Of a stretch of 64,000 nt of DNA, positions 11,408 through 21,684 are shown piece after piece. Position numbers and translations under genes: made by a program. This stretch comes from Rhodanobacteraceae bacterium. Lineage in GTDB: Bacteria; Pseudomonadota; Gammaproteobacteria; Xanthomonadales; Rhodanobacteraceae. The DNA lies in contig JALUXG010000042.1 of the NCBI GenBank assembly GCA_027019085.1, forward strand, positions 1 through 64,000. The letters run 5' to 3'. The notes under the pieces were generated by a model. The model ran no database searches and was not told the DNA's origin. It saw only the letters and a program-made list of their open reading frames with translations. Numbering within the stretch: position 1 is the stretch's first letter; each line of letters starts with the position of its first letter.

Positions 11408-11414
11408 CTAGAGC

Positions 11415-11556
11415 CGGGACTCGGGACTCGGGACTCGGGACTCGCGAAAGCGGATCCCGCAGTGCCGGACCCGGTGCCCGGAATCGATAGAACGCGACGC
11501 GGGTCGCTGCGATGAGGTCCACGAACCGAGTCCCGAGTCCCGAGTCCCGAGTCCCG
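11415..11556. repeat. Heptamer inverted-repeat element A in the atpA-atpG gap
   Basis: The left arm (11415-11444) consists of CGGGACT heptamers in tandem; the right arm (11527-11556) is its exact 30-base reverse complement. The loop between them is 82 bases. A transcript would fold into a long GC-rich hairpin. A second copy of the same design lies in the atpD-atpC gap. The two share their arms and the GCGAAAGCG start of the loop, but the loop middles differ. The right arm directly abuts the GAGG (11555-11558) that is the only good ribosome site for the GTG start of atpG, so folding could affect initiation. Confidence 0.9.
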
Positions 11557-11566
11557 AGGTTTCAAA

Positions 11567-12490
11567 GTGGCAAGCGGACGCGAAATCAAAACCAAGATCA
11601 AGAGCACGCAGAACATGCGCAAGGTGACGCGTGCGCTGGAGATGGTCTCGGCCTCGAAGATCCGCAAGGCGCAGGAGCGCATGCGCGTCTCGCGTCCGTA
11701 TGCGCGCATGATGCGCCAGGTGATCGCGCACGTGGCTGGCGCCACCTCCGAGTTCAAGCACCCGTTCCTGGTCGAGCGCGAGACGGTCTCTCGCGTGGGT
11801 TACATCATCGTGTCCACCGACCGCGGGTTGTGCGGCGGGCTGAACGCCAACCTGTTCCGCAAGACGCTGGCCGAGATCCGCGACTGGCAGTCCAGGGGCG
11901 TGGAAGTGGACATGGTGCTGATCGGCCAGAAGGCGGTGCAGTTCTTCCGTCGCCTGAAGTCGGTCAACCTGCTCGGGAGCACCACCCACCTTGGCGAAAA
12001 GCCCCGCGTGGAACAGCTGGTCGGCGTGGTCACGCTGATGCTCAAGGCCTTCAGCGAGGGCAAGCTGGATCGCGTGAAGCTGGGTTACAACGATTTCGTC
12101 AATACCATGGTCCAGCAGCCGCGCCTGGAGGCGCTGCTACCGTTGCCGGTCGCGGCCGATGAAATCATCGCCGAGCAAGGCGAACGTGGCGAAGGCGATA
12201 CCGTGCTTGCCGTGAACATGAAGCGCGAACACGACTGGGATTACATCTACGAACCCGAACCGGAAGTGGTGCTGGAGTTCGTGCTCAACCGCTACATCGA
12301 GTCCCTGGTCTACCAGGCCGCGCTGGAGAACCTGGCCAGTGAACATGCCGCGCGCATGGTGGCGATGAAGAGCGCCTCGGACAATGCGAACAAGGTGATC
12401 GACGAGCTGACGCTGATCTACAACAAGGCCCGTCAGGCGGCGATCACGCAGGAAATTTCGGAAATCGTCGGTGGTGCTGCGGCTGTGTAG
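11567..12490 (+). CDS. atpG: ATP synthase F1 subunit gamma
   Basis: Central rotor shaft of F1. The product has 307 residues with the conserved N-terminal helix ([11 protein letters not shown]...ALEMVSA) and the C-terminal helix ending [19 protein letters not shown], which form the coiled coil inside alpha3-beta3. The Rossmann-like middle domain includes [11 protein letters not shown]. It is about 20 residues longer than E. coli gamma (287), with the extra length mainly around residues 195-220. The start is GTG 11567, whose Shine-Dalgarno GAGG begins inside the end of repeat element A. Confidence 0.95.
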   Translation: MASGREIKTKIKSTQNMRKVTRALEMVSASKIRKAQERMRVSRPYARMMRQVIAHVAGATSEFKHPFLVERETVSRVGYIIVSTDRGLCGGLNANLFRKTLAEIRDWQSRGVEVDMVLIGQKAVQFFRRLKSVNLLGSTTHLGEKPRVEQLVGVVTLMLKAFSEGKLDRVKLGYNDFVNTMVQQPRLEALLPLPVAADEIIAEQGERGEGDTVLAVNMKREHDWDYIYEPEPEVVLEFVLNRYIESLVYQAALENLASEHAARMVAMKSASDNANKVIDELTLIYNKARQAAITQEISEIVGGAAAV

Positions 12491-12530
12491 TGGAGCTGCG
12501 GTAACCGTGGGGTTGCGAGTGTTTGTTTGT

Positions 12531-12578
12531 GCGATCGTCCATGATCGCGAAGATCAAGAAGCGGCCATCCATGGCCGC
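12531..12578. repeat. Tandem double hairpin in the atpG-atpD gap (REP-like)
   Basis: Two adjacent short palindromes: GCGATC-GTCCAT-GATCGC (12531-12548) and GCGGCCAT-CC-ATGGCCGC (12561-12578), 12 bases apart. Both have a CCATG core. This paired-palindrome shape is typical of intergenic REP-like elements. There is no T-run, so an intrinsic terminator is unlikely, as expected inside an operon. Confidence 0.65.
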
Positions 12579-12622
12579 ACTGTTCGAGAAGCGACGTTCT
12601 TTGGCGCTTACATCAAATTTGA

Positions 12623-14080
<1,458 letters not shown>

Positions 14081-14084
14081 AAGC

Positions 14085-14226
14085 CGGGACTCGGGACTCG
14101 GGACTCGGGATTCGCGAAAGCGATTTCCGACAGTCCGGAATCCCGGGTTCTGGTGGAATCCAGGCGGTAAAACTCGCCTCAGGGCGTGACTCCAACCGAG
14201 TCCCGAGTCCCGAGTCCCGAGTCCCG
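14085..14226. repeat. Heptamer inverted-repeat element B in the atpD-atpC gap
   Basis: Same design as the element after atpA. The left arm of GGGACTC heptamers is at 14085-14114 and the reverse-complement right arm at 14197-14226, with a single mismatch (a T at 14111). The loop is 82 bases, as in element A, and begins with the same GCGAAAGCG, but is otherwise different in sequence. It starts five bases after the atpD stop codon. Confidence 0.9.
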
Positions 14227-14249
14227 CAACCGAGCGAAGCGAGAAAGAC

Positions 14250-14672
14250 ATGACCACCATCCGTTGCGACATCGTCAGTGCCGAAGCCGAGATCTACCAC
14301 GGCGAGGCGACCCTGGTGATCGCCACCGGCGAGCAGGGCGAGCTGGGCATTGCGCCGCGCCATGCACCGCTGATTACCCGTCTCAAGCCCGGGCATGTCG
14401 AAGTGATCCAGGAGAACGGCGAACGTGAGTCGTTCTACGTGTCGGGCGGCATCCTCGAAGTGCAGCCGCAGGTGGTGACGGTGCTGGCTGACACCGCTGC
14501 GCGTGCCGACGACCTGGACGAGGCCGCGGCGCTGGCCGCGAAGGAAGAAGCGGAGAAGGCCCTGGCCGACCGCAGCGACGAGATCGAAGTGGCCGAGGCC
14601 CAGGCCCGGCTGGCGGAGGCCATGGCTCAGTTGCAGGCGCTCGAACGCATGCGCCGCAATCTCAAGCACTGA
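14250..14672 (+). CDS. atpC: ATP synthase F1 subunit epsilon
   Basis: Epsilon inhibits ATP hydrolysis and links gamma to the c-ring. The 140-residue protein has an N-terminal beta-sandwich ([38 protein letters not shown]) and a C-terminal alanine- and glutamate-rich helical hairpin (about residues 88-138). The length matches the E. coli subunit (139). A GCGAGAAAG ribosome site is used. It is the last gene of the operon and is followed by a hairpin terminator. Confidence 0.94.
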   Translation: MTTIRCDIVSAEAEIYHGEATLVIATGEQGELGIAPRHAPLITRLKPGHVEVIQENGERESFYVSGGILEVQPQVVTVLADTAARADDLDEAAALAAKEEAEKALADRSDEIEVAEAQARLAEAMAQLQALERMRRNLKH

Positions 14673-14703
14673 TCCGGACTGATTGCGGGCACGCATGCAA
14701 CGG

Positions 14704-14723
14704 ACGCCGGCGCGAGCCGGCGT
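14704..14723 (+). terminator. Hairpin terminator after atpC
   Basis: ACGCCGGC-GCGA-GCCGGCGT is an 8-bp perfect stem with a GNRA tetraloop, about 30 bases after the atpC stop codon. The T-run is poor (TCGCGTT), so termination may be partly factor-dependent. Confidence 0.6.
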
Positions 14724-14762
14724 TCGCGTTCACGGCATCCGCAAACGACCGTTGGCGACAGA

Positions 14763-15302
14763 CTACAAACCGTTCACGCCGCGCCGCAACCAGCGGTTCA
14801 CCAGATCCTTGCTGTAATGGATCGGGCTGTTGCTTTGCAGTCCGCCGTTGTCCATGAAAGCCAGGTTGGTCAGCGTGCGCCGACCTTCCTTGATGATCTT
14901 GCCGTGGGCATTGCGCAGGGTGAATGCGAGCACGATACGCGGCGGATAGGTGTTGCGAACCACGCGTATCCAGCCAGTCGGCGAATTGGGCCACGGTTCG
15001 TACTGGCCGGCCAGGGCAACATCGGTGATCCGGATGGAAAGCTGCTGGCCCGGAGCCAGCACGCTCTCGGCACGCTGTCGGATGTAGCGCTTGAGCATGG
15101 ACAGGTTTTCCTTGCTGTCCTGGCGCTCGCTGGGAGGTGTGCTGCGCATCTCGGTGAATGTGTCCGGGTGGATGTACGTCACCGTGACTGGCGAAGTCGG
15201 CGGTGCAGGCGTGTTTGCCCACGCGGTCGCGGCCGGCGACAGCAGGATGGCGAGCATCAGAATGGCCGGCCGGGAATAACGGTTACGAAACAGATACGAC
15301 AT
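14763..15302 (-). CDS. Periplasmic DUF3016 family protein
   Basis: Exported protein of about 179 residues. A signal peptide is visible up to AWANT (about residue 30). The mature part shows the pattern I associate with DUF3016: VTVTYIHPDTFTEMR, a YIRQRAESVLAPGQ helix, an ITDVALAGQYEPW core, YPPRIVLAF and a C-terminal RRTLTNLAF region. The molecular role of the family is unknown; members are common in Xanthomonadales. I used ATG 15302; the frame continues to 15365 but the extra residues are not signal-like. It converges with atpC across the terminator. Confidence 0.75.
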   Translation of the reverse strand: MSYLFRNRYSRPAILMLAILLSPAATAWANTPAPPTSPVTVTYIHPDTFTEMRSTPPSERQDSKENLSMLKRYIRQRAESVLAPGQQLSIRITDVALAGQYEPWPNSPTGWIRVVRNTYPPRIVLAFTLRNAHGKIIKEGRRTLTNLAFMDNGGLQSNSPIHYSKDLVNRWLRRGVNGL

Positions 15303-15440
15303 GGCAAGACCTCGCTGGGAGGAATCCGCTGAACCGTCGCGCCACGCATCCCGCTGGGTGAACACGGCGGGGTTTCACGATATTTGACCCCGCAGCCAGG
15401 GCTTGGGTTCCCCCTGCAGTGCGAGGCAAGCGTCCGGGGA

Positions 15441-17150
15441 TCATCCACCACCCCCAGCTGGCTTCTTCCGCACGGCATCGCGCAGCAGGTTGCCGAGCAC
15501 GTCCCCGGGCCGGGAAGCCGGGCGCGCGCTGCCGCCCGGGGCCGGTGTCGAGATCGTGCGGGATTTGTCCCTGCCCAGCAGACCGGCCACCACGGATGGA
15601 TCCAGGCGGAACACCGGGTCGCGGGCCGTGCCTGTTATGTGCAGGCCGATGCCGCGCGTGCTGCTGTCGCCCAGCAACCCTCCGATCAGCCGCCCGGCAC
15701 GCGATCGCGAAAGCAAACCGGAAGCGGATGCCTGTCGCGCAAGGTTCGGGTTCAGTTTGAGCAGCATGTTGACGTCGAGCGCGCCGCCGGTGGCCATGGT
15801 GCCCTTGCCGGTGACGGTGCCGATGTCCCTGATGTCGGCGCTCGCCGGATCGGCGAGGATGCCCTGGGGCGAAATGCGCACACTGACCCGGGCGTGATCG
15901 ATCACGGTGTCCTGCGGCGTCGGAATGCCGGCCAGCGAAAGCACGCCGCCGAGTTTGCGGCCGAGACTGAACCCGGCAAGACGTGTGTTGTCCAGCGTCA
16001 CCGGACCACGGATGACAAGTGCATCCAGGGGGCCGGCCGCACGAAGGTCCACGCCAAGGGTGCCTCCGCTCATCCGCGAGTTCCTGGGCAACACCACGCC
16101 GAAGGCGGGCAGCAACGGCTGCAGGTCGTCGACGGGCAGATTCTTGCCAGTCACGGACATGTTCAGGGACATCACCTTGCCGCGACCGTCGAAGCTTCCG
16201 TCCACGGCCAGGCTGGCCTTGCCGGTGCCCAGGTGCGTGTCGTGGATGCGCCCGGTGCCGGACGCCAGCCGGTAGTCGGCCTGGTAATCCAGGCGGATGG
16301 TCTGCGGCGCGGGTGATCCGGAGGCGACCAGCTTGAGCTTGCGCGCGTTGATCTGTCCCCTGGAAGACAGCACGCCGTCCCTGGAGCGCAGCTGGCTTAC
16401 GAGATCGAACACGCCGCCAAGACCCTGGGAGCGCGGGACCAGGCCGGCGCCAACCAGGTCAATCCCATGCATCTGCAGTTGGGCGTTGACCGGGGTATCG
16501 ATGGCGTTGCCGGCGACCCATGGGCCCAGCGTGCCCTGCAGTTTCAGGCTTCCTCCGCCGGCTGCGTCTGCAGTCAGGCTGAACGGAAAGGCATGTGCCA
16601 TGCCGATGTGGTCTGCGCTGAGATTCACATGGTCGTAGGTCTGGGTGCCGCCACGGGCGCGCTCGACGACGATGCGCCCGTCGCGAATGCGCAGCGAGTC
16701 CACGGTCAGGTCCGGTCCGGCGGAAGCCTGCGCTTTGCTGTCCGCCGCCGGCTTGGCGCCGCCACTGGCGAAACTGGAGAAATTCCAGCGTCCGGCGCGG
16801 TTCTGTACCAGCCGCACGGTCGGGGCGGCCAGCGTGAGCGAAGTGACGTGCAGCGCGCGACGCACGATCAGGGGCCACAGTCGCACGCCCACGCCGAGGG
16901 ATTTGGCGCTGACGAAAGCCTGCTTGCCGAATCCCGGGTCGTCGCCGATGCGGATGTCGTCGGCGGAAAGCGAGCCCGAGAACACCGACACGTGCAGCTT
17001 GCCCAGAGTGACCGGGCGGCCGATGGCATGACTCAGTGAGGCCTGGATCTGCGGCCGGAAGCGATTGGCATCCACCAGCAGCAGGGCGCCGGCGACCACC
17101 AGCACGATGACCAGGACGAGGGCGACGAGGATGATCATCAGGCGCTTCAT
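15441..17150 (-). CDS. AsmA family protein
   Basis: Large envelope protein of 569 residues with one N-terminal membrane anchor (about residues 4-27) and a periplasmic remainder rich in beta structure. The opening DANRFRPQIQASLSHAIGRPV and LGKLHVSVFSG are typical of the AsmA N-terminal domain. The C-terminal part (from about residue 380) has AsmA_2-like repeats, and the tail is low-complexity (arginine, proline, glycine). AsmA-like proteins are now viewed as bridges that move phospholipid between inner and outer membrane. It stands alone on the minus strand. Confidence 0.8.
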   Translation of the reverse strand: MKRLMIILVALVLVIVLVVAGALLLVDANRFRPQIQASLSHAIGRPVTLGKLHVSVFSGSLSADDIRIGDDPGFGKQAFVSAKSLGVGVRLWPLIVRRALHVTSLTLAAPTVRLVQNRAGRWNFSSFASGGAKPAADSKAQASAGPDLTVDSLRIRDGRIVVERARGGTQTYDHVNLSADHIGMAHAFPFSLTADAAGGGSLKLQGTLGPWVAGNAIDTPVNAQLQMHGIDLVGAGLVPRSQGLGGVFDLVSQLRSRDGVLSSRGQINARKLKLVASGSPAPQTIRLDYQADYRLASGTGRIHDTHLGTGKASLAVDGSFDGRGKVMSLNMSVTGKNLPVDDLQPLLPAFGVVLPRNSRMSGGTLGVDLRAAGPLDALVIRGPVTLDNTRLAGFSLGRKLGGVLSLAGIPTPQDTVIDHARVSVRISPQGILADPASADIRDIGTVTGKGTMATGGALDVNMLLKLNPNLARQASASGLLSRSRAGRLIGGLLGDSSTRGIGLHITGTARDPVFRLDPSVVAGLLGRDKSRTISTPAPGGSARPASRPGDVLGNLLRDAVRKKPAGGGG

Positions 17151-17324
17151 GTGCGCACTCCATGGCGGCGGTCGGCAGCGGGGTCAACCATGCTATGACG
17201 CGCGGGGCGAAGCGTCGAGTCGGACAAAAGCCGGGTCGCCTTGCCGTGCGGGACGCGGGAATCCGCGGGTGCCCCGGCGGCGGATGTTGTAGGATTGGGG
17301 CTTCGGCCCGCGGCGCGCCGTCGA

Positions 17325-17897
17325 ATGGATCAGGACATGGCAGTGATCGGACCAGGCAAACGCGCCACGCGCTGGTGGCCATGGCTGTTGGCGGGGATGC
17401 TCGCGGGATGCGCCGCGCCGCGACCCACGCCGGTCCCGCCGCCCGCGCTCAAGGCCCGGGTGAACTATGCGGCGGTGCCCGACAAGCACCTCAAGCACTA
17501 CAGCATCGCGCCCTCGCAGACCTTCATCGCACCGGATCCGCGGCCGGACAACCCGGCGCCGGCGTATCCGCCGGACTTGGTGGCGCGCGGCTTGCCCCCG
17601 GTCGAGGTGACCGCGCTGCTGATCGTCGATGCGGAGGGCCGGGTGCGCGAGGTGCGCATTGTCAGCGAGTCAGGCGACGGTCCACTGCAAAGGCGCTTCG
17701 ATGCCGCGGTGCGCGCGGCGGCGCTGCACTGGCACTTCGCGCCGTTACGCATCGCCAACTGGGTCACCGATGCAAACGGCGACGAACGGCGCGTGGGCAG
17801 CACGGCCAAGCCGTTCAGCCAGGCCTACCGTTTCCGCTTCGAGGTGCACGACGGCAAGCCGAGGGTCATCGGTGCGGCGCCGCCGGTTCAGCGATAG
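17325..17897 (+). CDS. TonB C-terminal domain lipoprotein
   Basis: About 190 residues. After a basic N-terminus and a short hydrophobic stretch lies a lipobox (LAGC, Cys29), then a proline-rich linker. From about residue 80 to 155 there is a TonB-type C-terminal domain (NPAPAYPPDLVARG, VEVTALLIVDAEGRVREVRI, AAALHWHFAPL). Normal TonB proteins use an uncleaved membrane helix; here the anchor looks like a lipid, so classical energy transduction is doubtful. The start could be ATG 17325 or 17337. Its 3' end overlaps the converging GtrA-like gene by 10 bases. Confidence 0.65.
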   Translation: MDQDMAVIGPGKRATRWWPWLLAGMLAGCAAPRPTPVPPPALKARVNYAAVPDKHLKHYSIAPSQTFIAPDPRPDNPAPAYPPDLVARGLPPVEVTALLIVDAEGRVREVRIVSESGDGPLQRRFDAAVRAAALHWHFAPLRIANWVTDANGDERRVGSTAKPFSQAYRFRFEVHDGKPRVIGAAPPVQR

Positions 17898-18319
17898 ACC
17901 CACCAGCGGCTGGAAAAGAAGCTGATCACGGCCAGCACCCCCTCGATCAGCGGTTTGTACAGCCACGCGCGGGTCAGGCCATCGTGGTGCTCGACCCAGG
18001 TGACGCTGAGCGTGCTGATCAGGGTAAGAACCGACCAAAGCACCACGAACCGCGCCAATTGCGGCCAGGGTGGATGATGGTGACCGCGGAACGTGATGCG
18101 CCGGTTGCCCCAGAAACCGAGGCTGGCGCCGGCCACGCGGCCGGCCACGTTGGCGGCCGGCAGTGGCAGCCCCGCGGCGCTCAGGCCCATCATCACGCCC
18201 CAGTCGAACACCAGCTGCAACGCACCGACCAGGGAAAAGCCGAGGCCCTGATGGAACCATTGGACGAGCGGGGAAACGGGCGCGACAGGTTCGGCGCCGG
18301 GGTCGTGACGGTTGGTCAT
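17888..18319 (-). CDS. GtrA family membrane protein
   Basis: 143-residue membrane protein with four helices (about residues 26-45, 52-70, 88-107 and 120-138) and the FWGNRRITFRG segment typical of GtrA/DPMS-associated proteins (GNRxxTF). GtrA proteins are proposed to flip polyprenyl-linked sugars, or to support glycosyltransferases, in O-antigen modification and arabinogalactan synthesis. No glycosyltransferase is adjacent, so the partner is unknown. The start ATG 18319 has no strong alternative. Confidence 0.8.
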   Translation of the reverse strand: MTNRHDPGAEPVAPVSPLVQWFHQGLGFSLVGALQLVFDWGVMMGLSAAGLPLPAANVAGRVAGASLGFWGNRRITFRGHHHPPWPQLARFVVLWSVLTLISTLSVTWVEHHDGLTRAWLYKPLIEGVLAVISFFSSRWWVYR

Positions 18320-18445
18320 GGTATGAGCCTAGCAAGCCCGCGCGAATGCCGTGTGAATGGATTTGTGCACGCTATCGACAGATCTTCATAAGCAAGCGTG
18401 CAGGGATCGTGCGAGGATGCAGATTCGTCAACAGGAGACAAGGGC

Positions 18446-20113
18446 ATGTGCGGTTTCGTGGCTGTACTGGATCCGGCAGGCGGGGCGGAGTCCCTGCGTC
18501 CGGTGTTGCTGGAGCAGGCTCGGCAACTGCGCCACCGCGGTCCGGACTGGAGCGGTGTGTATGCCGATGCCCACGCCATCCTGGCCCACGAGCGGCTGGC
18601 CATCGTCGATGTGCTGCATGGCGCCCAGCCCCTGCTGTCCTGCGACGGCGAGCAGGTGCTCGCGGTCAATGGCGAGATCTACAACCATCGCGAGCTGCGC
18701 CGCACCTGCGAGGACTATGCTTTCGGTACCGATTCCGACTGCGAGGTGATCGTGCCCCTCTACCGGCAGCACGGCCCGGCGTTTCTTGATCGCCTGCAGG
18801 GCATGTTTGCCTTTGTGCTGTGGGACCGGGCGCAAGGCAAGTGGATGATCGCGCGCGACCCGATCGGCATCATCCCGCTGTACATCGGGCACGATGCCGA
18901 TGGGCGACTCTACGCAGCCTCGGAAATGAAGGCACTCATCGGGGTCTGCGTCAGCGTGGAAGTGTTCCCGCCTGGTTGCGTGTGGACCTCCGACATGGAG
19001 TCGCCGCAACGCTATTACTCCCCGGACTGGCGCGACTTCCCAGCCGTGGCCGAAGGGCCGAGCGATGCGACGGCACTGCGCCAGGCACTGGAACGCTCGG
19101 TGCATGCGCACATGATGAGCGACGTGCCGTATGGCGTGCTGCTGTCGGGTGGACTGGATTCCTCGCTGATTGCCGCGATCACCGCGCACTTCGCCGCCCG
19201 GCGGACCGAGGACGATGACCGCAGTGCGGCGTGGTGGCCGCGTCTGCATACCTTTTCCATCGGCCTGCAAGGCTCGCCCGACCTGGCCGCGGCACAAACG
19301 GTCGCCGAGGCCATCGAAAGCGTTCATCACGGCTTTCATTTCACCGTGCAGGAAGGCCTGGACGCGCTGTCCGACGTGATCCGTCACGTCGAAACCTACG
19401 ATGTCACCACCATCCGCGCTTCCACCCCGATGTACCTCTTGGCACGGCGCATCCGCGCCATGGGCATCAAGATGGTGCTCTCCGGCGAGGGTGCGGACGA
19501 GATCTTCGGCGGCTACTTGTACTTCCACATGGCGCCGGACGATCGCGAGTTCCACGAGGAACTGGTGCGCAAGCTCGATGGCCTGCACCAGTACGATTGC
19601 CTGCGTGCCAACAAGGCCATGGCGGCCTGGGGCGTGGAGGCGCGCGTGCCGTTCCTGGACCGCGATTTTCTCGACGTGGCCATGCATACGGCGCCATCGG
19701 CCAAGCGCCCGGGCAATGGGCGGATCGAAAAACACATCCTGCGCGAGGCGGGCAAGGGCCTGTTGCCCGAGTCGATCCTGTGGCGGCAGAAGGAGCAGTT
19801 TTCCGACGGCGTCGGCTATGGCTGGATCGATGCTCTCAAGGACCACGCCCAGGCCCAGGTGAGCGATGCACAGATGCAGCGTGCCGCGCAGCGCTTTCCC
19901 GTCAACCCGCCGCAGAACAAGGAAGCGTATTACTACCGCGTCCTGTTCGAGCAGCACTATCCGGGCGACACCGCCGCGCGCACCGTGCCCGGCGGTCCCA
20001 GCATTGCCTGCTCGACACCGACCGCCTACCGCTGGTCGAAGGCCTTCGAAGGCCATGACGACCCGTCCGGTCGTGCCGTGGCGGGGGTGCATCGCGCCGC
20101 GCCTTCCGCCTAG
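18446..20113 (+). CDS. asnB: Asparagine synthase B, glutamine-hydrolysing
   Basis: Makes asparagine from aspartate, ATP and glutamine. The product has 555 residues and aligns end to end with E. coli AsnB as I recall it. Cys1 after Met removal (MCGFVA) is the glutaminase nucleophile; RHRGPDWSG, NGEIYNH and the Asp-containing SDCEV segment form the glutaminase site. The PP-loop SGGLDSS at residues 234-240 binds ATP, and GEGADEIFGGY is conserved. I selected ATG 18446 because the catalytic Cys must follow the initiator and GGAG lies upstream. It stands alone between GtrA and glmU. Confidence 0.95.
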   Translation: MCGFVAVLDPAGGAESLRPVLLEQARQLRHRGPDWSGVYADAHAILAHERLAIVDVLHGAQPLLSCDGEQVLAVNGEIYNHRELRRTCEDYAFGTDSDCEVIVPLYRQHGPAFLDRLQGMFAFVLWDRAQGKWMIARDPIGIIPLYIGHDADGRLYAASEMKALIGVCVSVEVFPPGCVWTSDMESPQRYYSPDWRDFPAVAEGPSDATALRQALERSVHAHMMSDVPYGVLLSGGLDSSLIAAITAHFAARRTEDDDRSAAWWPRLHTFSIGLQGSPDLAAAQTVAEAIESVHHGFHFTVQEGLDALSDVIRHVETYDVTTIRASTPMYLLARRIRAMGIKMVLSGEGADEIFGGYLYFHMAPDDREFHEELVRKLDGLHQYDCLRANKAMAAWGVEARVPFLDRDFLDVAMHTAPSAKRPGNGRIEKHILREAGKGLLPESILWRQKEQFSDGVGYGWIDALKDHAQAQVSDAQMQRAAQRFPVNPPQNKEAYYYRVLFEQHYPGDTAARTVPGGPSIACSTPTAYRWSKAFEGHDDPSGRAVAGVHRAAPSA

Positions 20114-20298
20114 CTGTCCCAGCCGGCCATCCGCACGAGGTCCGGAAGGACCGGCGGGGGAAGCCGGTTATCCGGGCATGGGTTTGGCCTGCAGGGTGAC
20201 GGTTTCGTGTAACGGGCGCTTTTAAGGGGGACACACGGTAGGCAACACGTTCCGATTGCGGCAAAGTGTGCGCCGAGGTGGAAAAGGAAACCTTCGCG

Positions 20299-21681
20299 AT
20301 GCAAGCCCCCCTGCACGTCATCATTCTCGCTGCCGGTGAAGGCAAGCGGATGCGCTCGGCGAAGGCCAAGGTGCTGCTGCCGCTGGCCGGAAGGCCGATG
20401 CTGGCACACGTGCTCGAGGCGGCTCGGGCGCTGGCGCCGGCAGGACTGATCGTGGTCTACGGCCATCGCGGTGAGCAGGTGCGCGCCGCGTTTGCCGGTC
20501 AGCGGGACCTGGTCTGGGTGGAGCAGGCCGAGCAGCTGGGTACCGGTCATGCCGTGCGGCTGGCGCTGGAAAAGGTACCCGACGGCGCGCGCGTACTGGT
20601 CCTGTACGGTGACGTGCCGCTGCTGCGCGCGCAGGATCTGGCACCGCTGGTTGCCGCCAAAAGCACGCTGGCGGTACTGGCCGCCGAGCAGGACGATCCG
20701 ACCGGGTACGGCCGGGTGCTTGCCGGTCCCGGTGGCCGCGTGGAAGCGATCGTCGAGGAAAAGGACGCCACGCCCGAGCAGTGTGCCGTGCGGATGACCA
20801 ACACCGGCATCCTGGCGGCCGACGCTGCCTGTTTGCGCGACTGGGTTGCGCGGCTGGACCGCGGCAACGCCCAGGGCGAGTACTACCTGACCGACGTGTT
20901 CGCCATGGCTGCAGCACAGGACGCCCATGCACAGTGCGTGCAGCTGGCCGAGGCGGATGATGCCGCGGGCGCCAACACCGCCTGGCAACTGGCCATGCTG
21001 GAAAAACGCTACCGCCGCCGGCGTGCCCGGGAACTGGCCGATGCCGGCGTGCGGCTGGCCGATCCGGAGCGTTTCGATGCGCGGGGCCCGGTTTACACCG
21101 GGCGTGACGTGGAAATCGACGTCGACGTGATTCTGGAAGGCGAGGTGGAACTGGCCGACGGCGTGCGCATTGGTCCGTTCTGCCGCTTGCGCGATGTACG
21201 TCTGGGGCCGGGCACGCAGGTGCATGCGCATTGCGACCTGGAGGGTGTGGTGACCGAGGGCGGCTGCAGCATCGGCCCATTCGCGCGCCTGCGCCCGGGG
21301 GCACATCTGGCGAATGACGCCCACGTGGGCAATTTCGTGGAGGTCAAGAAGACCCGCCTTGGGGCCGGCAGCAAGGCCGGTCACCTGAGCTACCTGGGTG
21401 ATGCCGAGATCGGCGCCGGGGTGAACATCGGTGCCGGCACCATCACCTGCAATTACGACGGCGCGAACAAGCATCTCACGCGGATTGGTGACGGTGCGTT
21501 CATCGGATCCAACAGCGCCCTGGTGGCACCGGTGATGATCGGCGCCGGTGCCACCATCGGCGCAGGTTCGGTGATCGGCAAGGACGCCCCGGAACAGCAG
21601 CTGACCGTGGCGCGGGCCCGGCAGGTCACCATACCCGGCTGGAGCCGGCCACAGAAAAAGCCCCGGGATGGCTCGGAGTGA
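20299..21681 (+). CDS. glmU: Bifunctional UDP-N-acetylglucosamine pyrophosphorylase / glucosamine-1-phosphate acetyltransferase
   Basis: Makes UDP-GlcNAc for peptidoglycan and LPS: the N-terminal domain joins UTP and GlcNAc-1-P, the C-terminal domain acetylates GlcN-1-P. The product has 460 residues. The uridylyltransferase signature LAAGEGKRM with the following lysine (AKAKVL) is at residues 10-25. From about residue 250 there are left-handed beta-helix hexapeptide repeats ([28 protein letters not shown]). The acetyltransferase catalytic His is presumably that of NDAHVGN. ATG 20299 is preferred over GTG 20266. In many bacteria glmU follows atpC; here asnB and others intervene. Confidence 0.95.
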   Translation: MQAPLHVIILAAGEGKRMRSAKAKVLLPLAGRPMLAHVLEAARALAPAGLIVVYGHRGEQVRAAFAGQRDLVWVEQAEQLGTGHAVRLALEKVPDGARVLVLYGDVPLLRAQDLAPLVAAKSTLAVLAAEQDDPTGYGRVLAGPGGRVEAIVEEKDATPEQCAVRMTNTGILAADAACLRDWVARLDRGNAQGEYYLTDVFAMAAAQDAHAQCVQLAEADDAAGANTAWQLAMLEKRYRRRRARELADAGVRLADPERFDARGPVYTGRDVEIDVDVILEGEVELADGVRIGPFCRLRDVRLGPGTQVHAHCDLEGVVTEGGCSIGPFARLRPGAHLANDAHVGNFVEVKKTRLGAGSKAGHLSYLGDAEIGAGVNIGAGTITCNYDGANKHLTRIGDGAFIGSNSALVAPVMIGAGATIGAGSVIGKDAPEQQLTVARARQVTIPGWSRPQKKPRDGSE

Positions 21682-21684
21682 GGG

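Noticed and set aside
11408-11757. Minus-strand frame reading through the heptamer repeat as a 'DSGLGTR' peptide repeat protein
   Set aside because: The peptide is just the translation of the intergenic inverted repeat; similar translations appear at the second copy and no gene features accompany them.
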